DNA from: Amycolatopsis albispora | GTDB taxonomy: Bacteria; Actinomycetota; Actinomycetes; Mycobacteriales; Pseudonocardiaceae | Length of the DNA: 64,000 nucleotides | Reading direction: 5' to 3' | Assembly: GCF_003312875.1 (NCBI RefSeq) | Contig: NZ_CP015163.1 | Location: forward strand, 8,680,001-8,744,000 | Shown: piece by piece, positions 43,894 through 51,892 of the stretch | Layout of the letters: every line of letters begins with the position of its first letter | Position numbering within the stretch: position 1 is the stretch's first letter | Translations under genes and position numbers: made by a program | The notes under the pieces: model-generated | What the model was told of the DNA's origin: nothing | Database searches by the model: none | What the model saw: the letters and a program-made list of their open reading frames with translations, nothing else

Positions 43894-44793
43894 TCACCGG
43901 AGGGTCTGGCCGACGCGCTGCGCGAGGTCACGCAGCCAGATGTGGCCCGCGTCCTGCGTGTGCACCGGGTGCCACCACAGCGCCTCCTGCAACGGCACCG
44001 CCGGGAACGGGCAGGGCAGCACGCGCACGCCGGGCGCGGGCAGCCGGTCGACCAGGCGCTGCTGGATCATCGCGATCCGCCGGGTGCCCGCGACCAGTTC
44101 CGGGAGCAGGTGGAACGACGGCACCGACACGTCCACCCGCGGGCTGACGCCGAGCATGCTGAGCTGCCGTGCGACCGGGGCGTCGTAGGCCCGCTGGTAC
44201 ACCGCCCACGGCAGGCGCGCGAGGTGGTCGAGGGTGAGGTCGCCGGTGACCTCGGGATGGTCGTCGGCCACCAGGCAGACCCAGCGGTCGGTGCACAGGT
44301 CGACCGCGGGAAAGCCGTCGATCACCCCGTGCGGCATGAGCAGGCCGTCCACCGTGCTGAGCAGGGTCGGCAGGTTTTCCAGCAGCGTCGGCGAAGTCTG
44401 CTGGAAGGTCAGCCGGACGCCGGGTGCCGCTTCGTGCAGGGCGCGGGCGAGCGCGACGCCGAACACGGTGGCGCCGTAGTCGGAGCTGACGAGGGTGAAC
44501 TCCCGCGTTTCGGTGGCGGGGTCGAAATCGGCCTGGCTGCTGAACATGCGCTCCAGCACGTCGCACGCAGTGGCGCTGCGGTCGCGCAGCACCGTGCCCA
44601 GTGGGGTCAGCTCGTACCGCGAACCCACGCGCGAGAGCAGCGGATCGTCGAAGTGGCGGCGGAGCCGCGCGAGTGCCGCGCTCATCGCGGGCTGCGTCAG
44701 CCCGACGCGTTCGCCCGCCCGGGTGACGTTGCGTTCCTCCAGCAAGGCGCGCAGGGCCACCACCAGGTTGAGGTCCAGGCTGGACAGGTTCAT
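43894..44793 (-). CDS. LysR family regulator of the aromatic operon
   Basis: The 299-residue protein has a LysR helix-turn-helix (LVVALRALLEERNVTRAGERVGLTQPAMSAALARLRRHFDDPL) and a periplasmic-binding-like effector domain. It is divergent from the seven-gene catabolic set that begins at 44900. The gap contains a perfect dyad, so it probably activates that operon when the aromatic substrate or an intermediate binds. Confidence 0.92.
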   Translation of the reverse strand: MNLSSLDLNLVVALRALLEERNVTRAGERVGLTQPAMSAALARLRRHFDDPLLSRVGSRYELTPLGTVLRDRSATACDVLERMFSSQADFDPATETREFTLVSSDYGATVFGVALARALHEAAPGVRLTFQQTSPTLLENLPTLLSTVDGLLMPHGVIDGFPAVDLCTDRWVCLVADDHPEVTGDLTLDHLARLPWAVYQRAYDAPVARQLSMLGVSPRVDVSVPSFHLLPELVAGTRRIAMIQQRLVDRLPAPGVRVLPCPFPAVPLQEALWWHPVHTQDAGHIWLRDLAQRVGQTLR

Positions 44794-44828
44794 CGCCGCT
44801 CCCGGTATCCACGTGGTGAATGGCGGCT

Positions 44829-44852
44829 ATCACGGACATTCATTTCCGTGAT
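44829..44852. promoter_or_regulatory. LysR-type operator
   Basis: ATCACGGA, 8 bases, then TCCGTGAT form a perfect inverted repeat in the lysR-operon gap. The spacing and the T-N11-A type dyad are typical of a LysR recognition site. It is centred 59 bp before the first catabolic gene. Confidence 0.7.
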
Positions 44853-44899
44853 CCTCCGTCGGCGGCCACAGTAGTCCTCGAACCCAAGGAGGACACCCG

Positions 44900-45850
44900 A
44901 TGGCAACGCCCTTCGCGCTCGGCACCTTCTCCACCGGTCACGAGCCGTTCCCCGGCCTGGTGGTGGAGGACCGCGTGGCCGACCTGAGCCAGGCACTGCC
45001 CTGGCACCCCGCCACCACGCTCGCGGTGCTGGACCGGTGGGCCGGGGCGCTGCCCGAACTGCGGGAACTCGCCCAGCACGCCAAGAACTGGCTCGACCTG
45101 GCCAGCCTCCGGGTGCACGCGCCGATCGCGCCGCGCCAGGTGTTCCAGTCCGGGGCGAACTACCGCCAGCACGTGATCGACCTGGTGGTGGCGCACCGAC
45201 CGGAAGACGACCAGGAGACCGAGGAGCAGGCCAGGGCACGCGCCGCGGAGCTGATGGACCGCCGCGCCCGCGAGGACCAGCCGTACGTGTTCGTCGGCCT
45301 GCCGTCGGCGATCACCGGGCCCTACGACGACGTGGTGCTGCCGTCGTGGTGCACCCAGCCGGACTGGGAACTCGAGCTGGCGGCCGTGATCGGCCGCCCG
45401 GCGCACCGCGTCACCCCGGAAAACGCGCTGGCGCACGTCGCGGGCTACACCATCGCCAACGACCTCACCGCCCGGGATCTGGTGTTCCGCAAGGACATGC
45501 GGGAGATCGGCACGGACTGGCTGCGGGCCAAGAACGCGCCGGGGTTCACCCCGCTCGGCCCGTATCTGGTACCAGCCGAGTTCGTGCCGGATCCGATGGA
45601 CCTGCGCCTGGTGCTCAAGCTCAACGGCGAGACCAGGCAGGACGAGTCCACAAAGGACATGATCTTCGACGTGGCGCGCCTGGTGTCCTACGTCTCGCAG
45701 ACCACCACCCTGCTGCCGGGTGACCTCGTGCTGACCGGGTCACCGGCGGGCAACGGCCTGCACTGGGGCCGGTTGCTGCGTGACGGCGACGTCATGGAGA
45801 GCACCATCACCGGCCTCGGCACCCAGCGCACCCGGTGCGTGGCCGAGTGA
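44900..45850 (+). CDS. Fumarylacetoacetate hydrolase-family enzyme 1
   Basis: The 316-residue protein has the FAH catalytic core: PDWELELAAVIG (metal-binding Glu), GYTIANDLTARDLVFR, and LPGDLVLTGSPAGNG. It has an additional N-terminal domain of about 80 residues. FAH enzymes cleave C-C bonds in, or hydrate, the oxo-acids formed after ring opening. AAGGAGG precedes the ATG. It is the first gene of the LysR-controlled set and is coupled to the next gene by GTGA. Confidence 0.9.
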   Translation: MATPFALGTFSTGHEPFPGLVVEDRVADLSQALPWHPATTLAVLDRWAGALPELRELAQHAKNWLDLASLRVHAPIAPRQVFQSGANYRQHVIDLVVAHRPEDDQETEEQARARAAELMDRRAREDQPYVFVGLPSAITGPYDDVVLPSWCTQPDWELELAAVIGRPAHRVTPENALAHVAGYTIANDLTARDLVFRKDMREIGTDWLRAKNAPGFTPLGPYLVPAEFVPDPMDLRLVLKLNGETRQDESTKDMIFDVARLVSYVSQTTTLLPGDLVLTGSPAGNGLHWGRLLRDGDVMESTITGLGTQRTRCVAE

Positions 45851-46800
45851 ACCGCGCCGATCCCGAGGCTGCGATCGCCGAAGCCGCGAAGCTGTGCTCG
45901 AACTGGGGCCGCTGGGGTGCGGACGACGTGCTGGGCACGCTGAACTTCCTCACCGAGGCCAAGCGCCGCGAAGGCGCCGCGCTGATCCGCCGCGGGGCCA
46001 GTTTCTCGCTGTCGCAGCGGTTCGACCTGAACGGACCGCAGAAAGGCTGGCGCCGCCGCACGAATCCGGTGCACACGATGCTCGACACCGGCACCGACGC
46101 GGCGGCCGGGCTCCAGGGCTTCCCGCACGGCATCGGCGGTGCCGACGACGTGATCGCGATGCCGCTGCAGTGCTCGACCCAGTGGGACGGCCTCGGCCAC
46201 ATCTTCGACCACGGCCGGGCGTGGAACGGCCGGGACGCGGCCACCACGGTGACCGCCGAAGGTGATCGGGTGACCGGAATCGAGCATATGGCCGCGCACG
46301 TCGCCGGGCGCGCGGTGCTGCTCGACGTCGGCCGCGCGGTCGGCGGTGGCGAGCTGCCGGACGGCTTCGCCATCACCGAAGCCCACCTCACCGCCACCGC
46401 TGAGACACACGGGGTGGCCGTCGGCCGCGGTGATCTGGTCCTGGTCCGCACCGGGCAGCTGGCCAGGGCGCGGCGCGACGGCTGGGGCGACTACGCGGGC
46501 GGGCCCGCGCCCGGCCTGTCGTTCACCACCGCGCAGTGGCTGCACCGCACCGAAATCGCCGCGATCGCCACGGACACCTGGGGGTTCGAGGTCCGCCCCA
46601 ACGAGTTCGACCACGCCTTCCAGCCGCTGCACCAGGTAGTCATCCCGCACATCGGCCTGCTGGTGGGGGAGATGTGGGACTTCGAAGCGCTGGCCGCGGA
46701 CTGCGCGGCCGACGGGGTGTACGAGTGCTGGCTCACCGCCGCCCCGCTGCCGATCACCGGGGCCGTCGGCTCACCGGTCAATCCCGTCGCCGTCAAGTGA
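45847..46800 (+). CDS. Cyclase-family metal hydrolase
   Basis: The 317-residue protein belongs to the cyclase family, whose members include kynurenine formamidase and isatin hydrolase. Here the metal-site region reads CSTQWDGLGHIFDHGRAWNG, the variant of the longer (about 320-residue) branch. It probably hydrolyses a lactone or amide in the catabolic route. The GTG at 45847 overlaps the previous stop codon. The substrate is unknown. Confidence 0.87.
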   Translation: MNRADPEAAIAEAAKLCSNWGRWGADDVLGTLNFLTEAKRREGAALIRRGASFSLSQRFDLNGPQKGWRRRTNPVHTMLDTGTDAAAGLQGFPHGIGGADDVIAMPLQCSTQWDGLGHIFDHGRAWNGRDAATTVTAEGDRVTGIEHMAAHVAGRAVLLDVGRAVGGGELPDGFAITEAHLTATAETHGVAVGRGDLVLVRTGQLARARRDGWGDYAGGPAPGLSFTTAQWLHRTEIAAIATDTWGFEVRPNEFDHAFQPLHQVVIPHIGLLVGEMWDFEALAADCAADGVYECWLTAAPLPITGAVGSPVNPVAVK

Positions 46801-46813
46801 ACCAGGAGCCGTG

Positions 46814-47938
46814 ATGACCCGCACCGTGCTCGTGCTCGGCGGTGGCACCGCCGGGTGCGCCCTGGCCGTCCTGTTGAGACGGTCCGGCCACGCCGTCGAC
46901 CTGGTGGAGCTGAGGCCGGACTGGAACGCGGCCACCGGCTCCGGCATCACCCTGCAGGGCAACGCGTTGCGGGTGCTGCGCGCGGTCGGCGTGCTCGATC
47001 CCGTGCTGCGCGAGGGGTTCGCCTTCGAGGAGCTGAGCCTGCTGGGCGCGGACGGCACCGTGCTCGCCACGCAGCCGTCCGTCCGCACCGGTGGTGAGGA
47101 CCTGCCCGCCACGCTCGGCATGCAGCGCCCGGCGTTGCAGCGGATCCTGATCGACGCGGTCCGCGCGTCCGGCGCGTTCGTCGGGCTCGGCCTCACGGCC
47201 ACCGCGTTGGAGCAGCGCGGCAGTACCGTCGAGGTCACCTTCAGCGACGGCACCACCGGCGGCTACGACCTGGTGGTCGGCGCCGACGGCCTCAATTCGG
47301 CCGTGCGGCGGCTGATCGGCATCGGTGACGAGCCCGTGCCGACCGGGATGGCGATCTGGCGCGCGCCCGTGCCGCGCCCGGCCGGGCTGACGCACACGCA
47401 CATGAGTTACGGCGGTTCCTGCTTCATCGCGGGTTGCTGCCCGACCGGCGAGCACACCGCCTACGCCTACCTGGTCGAGCGGACCCGCGACCGCGATTCC
47501 GTGGATCCCGCGGGTTACCACCGGGAAATGCGGCGGCTGGCCCAGGGTTACGGCGGCCCGTGGCGGGAGATCCAGGAGGCGCTGACCGAACCGTCGGTGG
47601 TCAACTACACCTGGTTCGACCGGCTGCTGGTGGACGGTCCGTGGCACCGCGGCCGGGTCGTGCTGGCCGGTGACGCCGCGCACGCCTGCCCGCCCACCCT
47701 GGCCCAGGGCGCGGCCATGTCGCTGGAGGACGTGCTCGTGCTGGCCGAACTGCTGTCCACACGGGACAACTGGGACGACGGCCTGTTCGAGGCCTACCGC
47801 GATCGCCGGTACCCGCGGGTTCGTGAGGTCGTCGATGCCTCCGTCCAACTGGGACAGTGGCTGCTCGCCGGGGTGCGTGACGCCGACGTGCCCGGACTGA
47901 TGGGCCGCACCGCCAAGATGTTGAAGGAGCGGCCGTGA
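46814..47938 (+). CDS. FAD-dependent aromatic hydroxylase (PHBH fold)
   Basis: The 374-residue protein has the FAD motif VLVLGGGTAGCALAVLLRRSG, the DG motif VVGADGLNSAVRRL and the GD motif VVLAGDAAHACPPTLAQG of single-component flavin monooxygenases. It should add a hydroxyl to the ring using NAD(P)H and oxygen, preparing it for cleavage. AGGAG lies 5 nt before the ATG at 46814. It overlaps the next gene by GTGA. Confidence 0.92.
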   Translation: MTRTVLVLGGGTAGCALAVLLRRSGHAVDLVELRPDWNAATGSGITLQGNALRVLRAVGVLDPVLREGFAFEELSLLGADGTVLATQPSVRTGGEDLPATLGMQRPALQRILIDAVRASGAFVGLGLTATALEQRGSTVEVTFSDGTTGGYDLVVGADGLNSAVRRLIGIGDEPVPTGMAIWRAPVPRPAGLTHTHMSYGGSCFIAGCCPTGEHTAYAYLVERTRDRDSVDPAGYHREMRRLAQGYGGPWREIQEALTEPSVVNYTWFDRLLVDGPWHRGRVVLAGDAAHACPPTLAQGAAMSLEDVLVLAELLSTRDNWDDGLFEAYRDRRYPRVREVVDASVQLGQWLLAGVRDADVPGLMGRTAKMLKERP

Positions 47939-48939
47939 CCGCCCCCACCGTCGACGTGCACGCGCACCTCCTGCTGTCCGAAGTGGACAAGCTGGTCGAG
48001 GGAATGCCCGGCTGGCGGGCCGCTCGTGAGCTGGACGCCCGCCGCAACGGGGCCGAAGCGCTCGCCGTCAGCGGTGCCATGGTCGGCGGCCGGCTGCCGT
48101 TGCTGACCGAGGTCACGCGGCGGCTGGCCGCGATGGACACCGCCGGCGTGGACGTGCAGCTGGTCAGCCCGTCCCCGTCGCACTACCACTACTGGGCCGA
48201 TCCCGAGGTCGCCCAAGCGGTCTGGGAGACGGCGAACACCGCCACCGCCAAGCACTGCGCGCACGCCCCCGAGCGATTGATCGGCCTCGGAGTGGTGCCA
48301 CTGCAACATCCCGAGCTGGCGGTCCAGGCGCTGGACCACGCGCTGAGCGAAGGGTTGGCGGGCGTGGAGTTGTCCAGTCACGCCCCCGCGCGCGAACTCT
48401 CCGACCCGGCCTACGAACCGTTCTGGGAACTGGCCGCCGAGACCGGCGCGGTGTTGTTCCTGCACCCGTTCGGCTGCACGCTCGACGAGCGGCTCGACCG
48501 CTGGTACCTGTCCAACAGCGTCGGCCAGCCCGCGGAGAACGCGGTGGCCCTGTCCCACCTCATCTTCTCCGGGGTGTTCGACCGCCACCCCGGGCTGAAG
48601 CTCGTCGCCGCGCACGGCGGCGGTTACCTGCCCACTCACGCCGGCCGCGCCGACCACGCCTGGCGCGTCCGCCCGGACGCCCGCGGCTGCGCCCGCGAAC
48701 CCAGCCACTACCTGCGGCACCTGTGGTTCGACTCGCTGGTCCACGATCCGCGTGTGCTGCGCGAACTGGTCCGGGTGGCGGGCGCGGACCGGGTGCTGCT
48801 CGGCTCGGACTTCCCGTTCGACATGGGCACCACCGATCCGCTGGCGGCGCTGCGTGCCGCGGGCCTGCCCGAAGCCGATTTCCACGCCGTGCGTGGCGGA
48901 AACGCTGCCGCCCTGCTCAATCTGTCCACAAAGGAGTGA
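47935..48939 (+). CDS. Amidohydrolase-family decarboxylase (ACMSD-like)
   Basis: The 334-residue TIM-barrel protein shows the metal ligands His-X-His (VDVHAHLLL), His in LFLHPFGC and LVAAHGGGYLP, and Asp in LLGSDFPFDMG. This is the order in ACMSD-type non-oxidative decarboxylases such as 2,6-dihydroxybenzoate and aminocarboxymuconate semialdehyde decarboxylase. It probably removes CO2 from an aromatic acid or a ring-opened product. It starts with GTG, overlapping the hydroxylase gene. Confidence 0.9.
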   Translation: MTAPTVDVHAHLLLSEVDKLVEGMPGWRAARELDARRNGAEALAVSGAMVGGRLPLLTEVTRRLAAMDTAGVDVQLVSPSPSHYHYWADPEVAQAVWETANTATAKHCAHAPERLIGLGVVPLQHPELAVQALDHALSEGLAGVELSSHAPARELSDPAYEPFWELAAETGAVLFLHPFGCTLDERLDRWYLSNSVGQPAENAVALSHLIFSGVFDRHPGLKLVAAHGGGYLPTHAGRADHAWRVRPDARGCAREPSHYLRHLWFDSLVHDPRVLRELVRVAGADRVLLGSDFPFDMGTTDPLAALRAAGLPEADFHAVRGGNAAALLNLSTKE

Positions 48940-48941
48940 TG

Positions 48942-49880
48942 ATGACCCGGCGCCTGCTCACCCATCTCCGGCACGTCGATCTCGCCGTGCCGGACTACGA
49001 CAAGCAACTGGAGTTCTACGCCGGTGTCTGGGGCCTGACCGAGGTCGCCAACGACAGCGGCCTCAGCTTCCTGGCCGCCGAAGGCTCGCCCGAGCAGTAC
49101 GTGGTCCGGCTGCGCAAGGCGGAGGAGAAGCGGCTCGACCTGGTCGCGTTCGGGGCCGCCAGCGCGGCCGATGTGGACGCGCTGGCCGAACGGCTGATCG
49201 CCGCGAACGTCGAGCTGATCAGCAGCCCGGACCAGCTCGGCACGCTCGGCGGTGGTTACGGCTTCCGGTTCTTCGACATCGACGGCCGCACGGTCGAGGT
49301 GTCGGCCGACGTCGCGACCCGGCAGCACCGGCGCATCGAGGAAAAGGAATCGGTGCCGGTGCGCCTTTCCCACGTGGTGCTCAATTCACCGGACCTCAAC
49401 CGGACCCGCGCCTGGTACGAGCAGCACCTTTCCTTTGCGCTTTCGGACACGCTGAGTTCACCGCACCTGGGCGAGGTCATGCACTTCATGCGGATCAATC
49501 CGCAGCACCACAGCCTGGCGCTGGCGAAGGGGCCGCACACCTCGCTGCACCACATTTCGTTCGAACTACGCGGGATCGACGAATATCTGCGCGGCACCGG
49601 CAGGCTGCTCCGCGCGGGCGTGCACAAGGTATGGGGACCCGGGCGGCACATGGCCGGGGACAACACCTTCTCGTATTTCTTCGACCCGCACGGCAACACC
49701 CTCGAATACACCACCGAACTGGAACTGCTCGACGAGGACAGCTGGCACCCGCACGTCTACGACTTCTCCGAGCCCGAGGTCACCGACCAGTGGGGGACCG
49801 CGAACCCGATGAGCGAACTGGTCGCCAAGGAATCGTTCAACGACCCCGACCCCGGCTGCTTCGCCGCCCCGCCGGTGTGA
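48942..49880 (+). CDS. Type I extradiol ring-cleavage dioxygenase (VOC fold)
   Basis: The 312-residue protein has two VOC modules: HLRHVDLAVPDYDKQLEFYAG at the N-terminus, and a second with the Fe ligands His (LSHVVLNSPDL), His (SLHHISFEL) and Glu (GNTLEYTTELE). It opens catechol-type rings beside the hydroxyls. I chose the ATG at 48942, 5 nt after AAGGAG; an ATG directly before it overlaps the previous stop. It is the ring-opening step of the operon. Confidence 0.92.
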   Translation: MTRRLLTHLRHVDLAVPDYDKQLEFYAGVWGLTEVANDSGLSFLAAEGSPEQYVVRLRKAEEKRLDLVAFGAASAADVDALAERLIAANVELISSPDQLGTLGGGYGFRFFDIDGRTVEVSADVATRQHRRIEEKESVPVRLSHVVLNSPDLNRTRAWYEQHLSFALSDTLSSPHLGEVMHFMRINPQHHSLALAKGPHTSLHHISFELRGIDEYLRGTGRLLRAGVHKVWGPGRHMAGDNTFSYFFDPHGNTLEYTTELELLDEDSWHPHVYDFSEPEVTDQWGTANPMSELVAKESFNDPDPGCFAAPPV

Positions 49881-49881
49881 C

Positions 49882-50820
49882 ATGCGGTTCGCCACCTATG
49901 CCGAACGGGGCCGTGAGCGCGTCGGTGTGCTCGACGACGCCGAGCTGCTGCACCCGGTCGATGCCGCGTCCCTCATCGAGGTGCTGGACGAACTACCCGC
50001 GGCCGGGGCCGCGGCGCTGGACGGACCGCCGGGACCGCCCGTGTCCGCGGTCCGCCTGCTCCCGCCACTGCGACCACCGTCCATTCGCGACTTCGTCACC
50101 TTCGAGGAACACGTCGAGGGCATGCGTGGCGGTGACGGCGTGCCCGGCCAGTGGTACACCGCGCCGACCTTCTACTTCGGCAACCCGCATTCGGTGCTCG
50201 GCCCGCACGCCAACGTGCCGATGCCACCGGGCACCGAGCGGTTCGACTTCGAGCTGGAGGTCGCGGCCGTGGTCGCACGCGCGGGCCGCGACCTGACCCC
50301 GGAGCAGGCGGGCACGCACATCGCCGGTTACACGATCTTCAACGACTGGTCGGCCCGCGACCTGCAGGCCGCCGAGATGACCGTCGGGCTCGGACCGTGC
50401 AAGGGCAAGGACACCGCGTTGTCGCTGGGCCCGTGGCTGGTCACCCCCGACGAGCTGGCCGGTCACCGCGACGCCGACGGCCTGCTGCGCCTGGCGCTGA
50501 CCGCCGAGGTCAACGGTGAGGTCGTCGGCTCGGACCTGCTGTCGAACATGAGCTGGACGTTCGAGGAACTGGTGGCCTACGCCTCGCGCGGCACCGAGGT
50601 GCGGCCCGGTGACGTGCTCGGCTCCGGCACCTGCGGCAACGGCGGTTGCCTCGCTGAGCTGTGGAACCGGGGCAGCGACCGGCCACCGCTGCGGCCCGGC
50701 GACACCGTCCGGCTCACCGTCGAGGGGATCGGCGAGCTGAGCACGACGGTGGTCGCCGGGGCCGTGTCGCACCCGCTCCCGGCCGCCCGGCGGCGCCCGC
50801 GCCACCGGCCGGGCGGGTAG
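49882..50820 (+). CDS. Fumarylacetoacetate hydrolase-family enzyme 2
   Basis: The 312-residue protein has a full FAH domain: FDFELEVAAVVARAG with the metal-binding Glu residues, GYTIFNDWSARDLQAAEM, and RPGDVLGSGTCGNGGC. It is only distantly similar to the enzyme at 44900, so the two probably act on different intermediates of one route. It starts one base after the dioxygenase stop and is the last gene of the set. Confidence 0.9.
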   Translation: MRFATYAERGRERVGVLDDAELLHPVDAASLIEVLDELPAAGAAALDGPPGPPVSAVRLLPPLRPPSIRDFVTFEEHVEGMRGGDGVPGQWYTAPTFYFGNPHSVLGPHANVPMPPGTERFDFELEVAAVVARAGRDLTPEQAGTHIAGYTIFNDWSARDLQAAEMTVGLGPCKGKDTALSLGPWLVTPDELAGHRDADGLLRLALTAEVNGEVVGSDLLSNMSWTFEELVAYASRGTEVRPGDVLGSGTCGNGGCLAELWNRGSDRPPLRPGDTVRLTVEGIGELSTTVVAGAVSHPLPAARRRPRHRPGG

Positions 50821-50823
50821 ACC

Positions 50824-51258
50824 TCAGCTGACCGCCTGCTTCACGAGCGCGCCGATCTTCGCCTCGTCCTCGGCGGTCAGCTCGGTCAGCGCCACCGCGG
50901 TCGGCCACATCGTGCCGTCGTCGAGGTTCGCCTGGTCGCTGAAAGCGAAGGTGGCGTAGCGCGTCTTGAACTTCGCGGCGGGCTGGAAGTGGCAGACCAC
51001 CTTGCCGTCACGGGCGTAGGCGGGCATGCCGTACCACAGCTTCGGCGTCAGCGACGGCGCGTTGGCCTTGATCACCGCGTGCAGCCGCTCGGCGAGCGCG
51101 CGGTCGGAGTCGGGCATCTCGGCGATCTTCGCGAGCACTTCCGGCTCGGTGTCGGCCTTGGCGCCACGCCGGGTGCGCGCCTTCAGTTCCTTGGCGCGCT
51201 CCTTCATCGCGTCGCGCTCGTCCTCGGTGAACCCGTCGTATTTCTTCGTGGTGGCCAT
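50824..51258 (-). CDS. DUF1801-type protein
   Basis: The 144-residue protein has the DUF1801 core ([32 protein letters not shown]), preceded by a Lys/Arg/Glu-rich helix ([17 protein letters not shown]). It starts at the ATG at 51258; an open frame continues upstream but has no ribosome site. A relative is called iron chaperone frataxin-like in some genomes, but the role here is not known. It ends 3 nt from the catabolic operon, convergent with it. Confidence 0.85.
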   Translation of the reverse strand: MATTKKYDGFTEDERDAMKERAKELKARTRRGAKADTEPEVLAKIAEMPDSDRALAERLHAVIKANAPSLTPKLWYGMPAYARDGKVVCHFQPAAKFKTRYATFAFSDQANLDDGTMWPTAVALTELTAEDEAKIGALVKQAVS

Positions 51259-51272
51259 GGTGTTCCCTTTCT

Positions 51273-51725
51273 CTATTCGCCCGCCTGCTGGCGGGTCGGT
51301 GCGTGGAGCCGGTTGACGGCGTTGGTGGACGCGATGCCGAGCAGCAGCGCGGCCAGTTCCCGGTGGTCGAAGTACTTGGCGGCCAGGTCCCACAGCCGGT
51401 CCGGTACCGGGTCCGGGTGGTCGGCGAGGCGGGTCACGGCCTCGGTCAGCGCGAGCGCCGCGCGCTCGTCTTCGCTGAACCAGGGCGCCTGCCGCCACGC
51501 GGCGACCGTGTGCACCTGCCGCTCCGGCACACCGTGCTCCAGTGCCCGCCGGACGGCCGCGGCCACCCCGTGACCGCAGCCGTTGATCTGGCTGGTGCGC
51601 AGGTGGCTCAGCGCCAGCAGCCCGCCCTCCAGCCCGGCCGCCCCGGTGACCTCGTCCACGGCCAGCAGCGCGTCCATCGCCCCGGGGAGCAGCTCCGCCG
51701 GGTTCGGCATCCGCTCGGTCGGCAT
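51273..51725 (-). CDS. Carboxymuconolactone decarboxylase-family (AhpD-like) protein, one active-site Cys
   Basis: The 150-residue protein has the AhpD-type fold ([22 protein letters not shown] ... [21 protein letters not shown]). The active motif reads Cys-Gly-His-Gly, so the second Cys of the usual pair is replaced and thiol redox chemistry is doubtful. It starts 14 nt upstream of the DUF1801 gene and probably shares its transcript. GAAGGAGA precedes the ATG. Confidence 0.85.
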   Translation of the reverse strand: MPTERMPNPAELLPGAMDALLAVDEVTGAAGLEGGLLALSHLRTSQINGCGHGVAAAVRRALEHGVPERQVHTVAAWRQAPWFSEDERAALALTEAVTRLADHPDPVPDRLWDLAAKYFDHRELAALLLGIASTNAVNRLHAPTRQQAGE

Positions 51726-51892
51726 CGCTTCTCTCCTTCGGTCGCGCTCGGCCTGACGGGATTGATCTGATCACCCGGGCGCACCCCGTCGCGCGGTCCG
51801 TGGGACACCGTGGGACACGCGGAACGCGCTTGACCTGCGCAAACCTCGTCCTGATCCAGTTCGGTGGGCTGGGACGGGTACCGTGTTCCACC

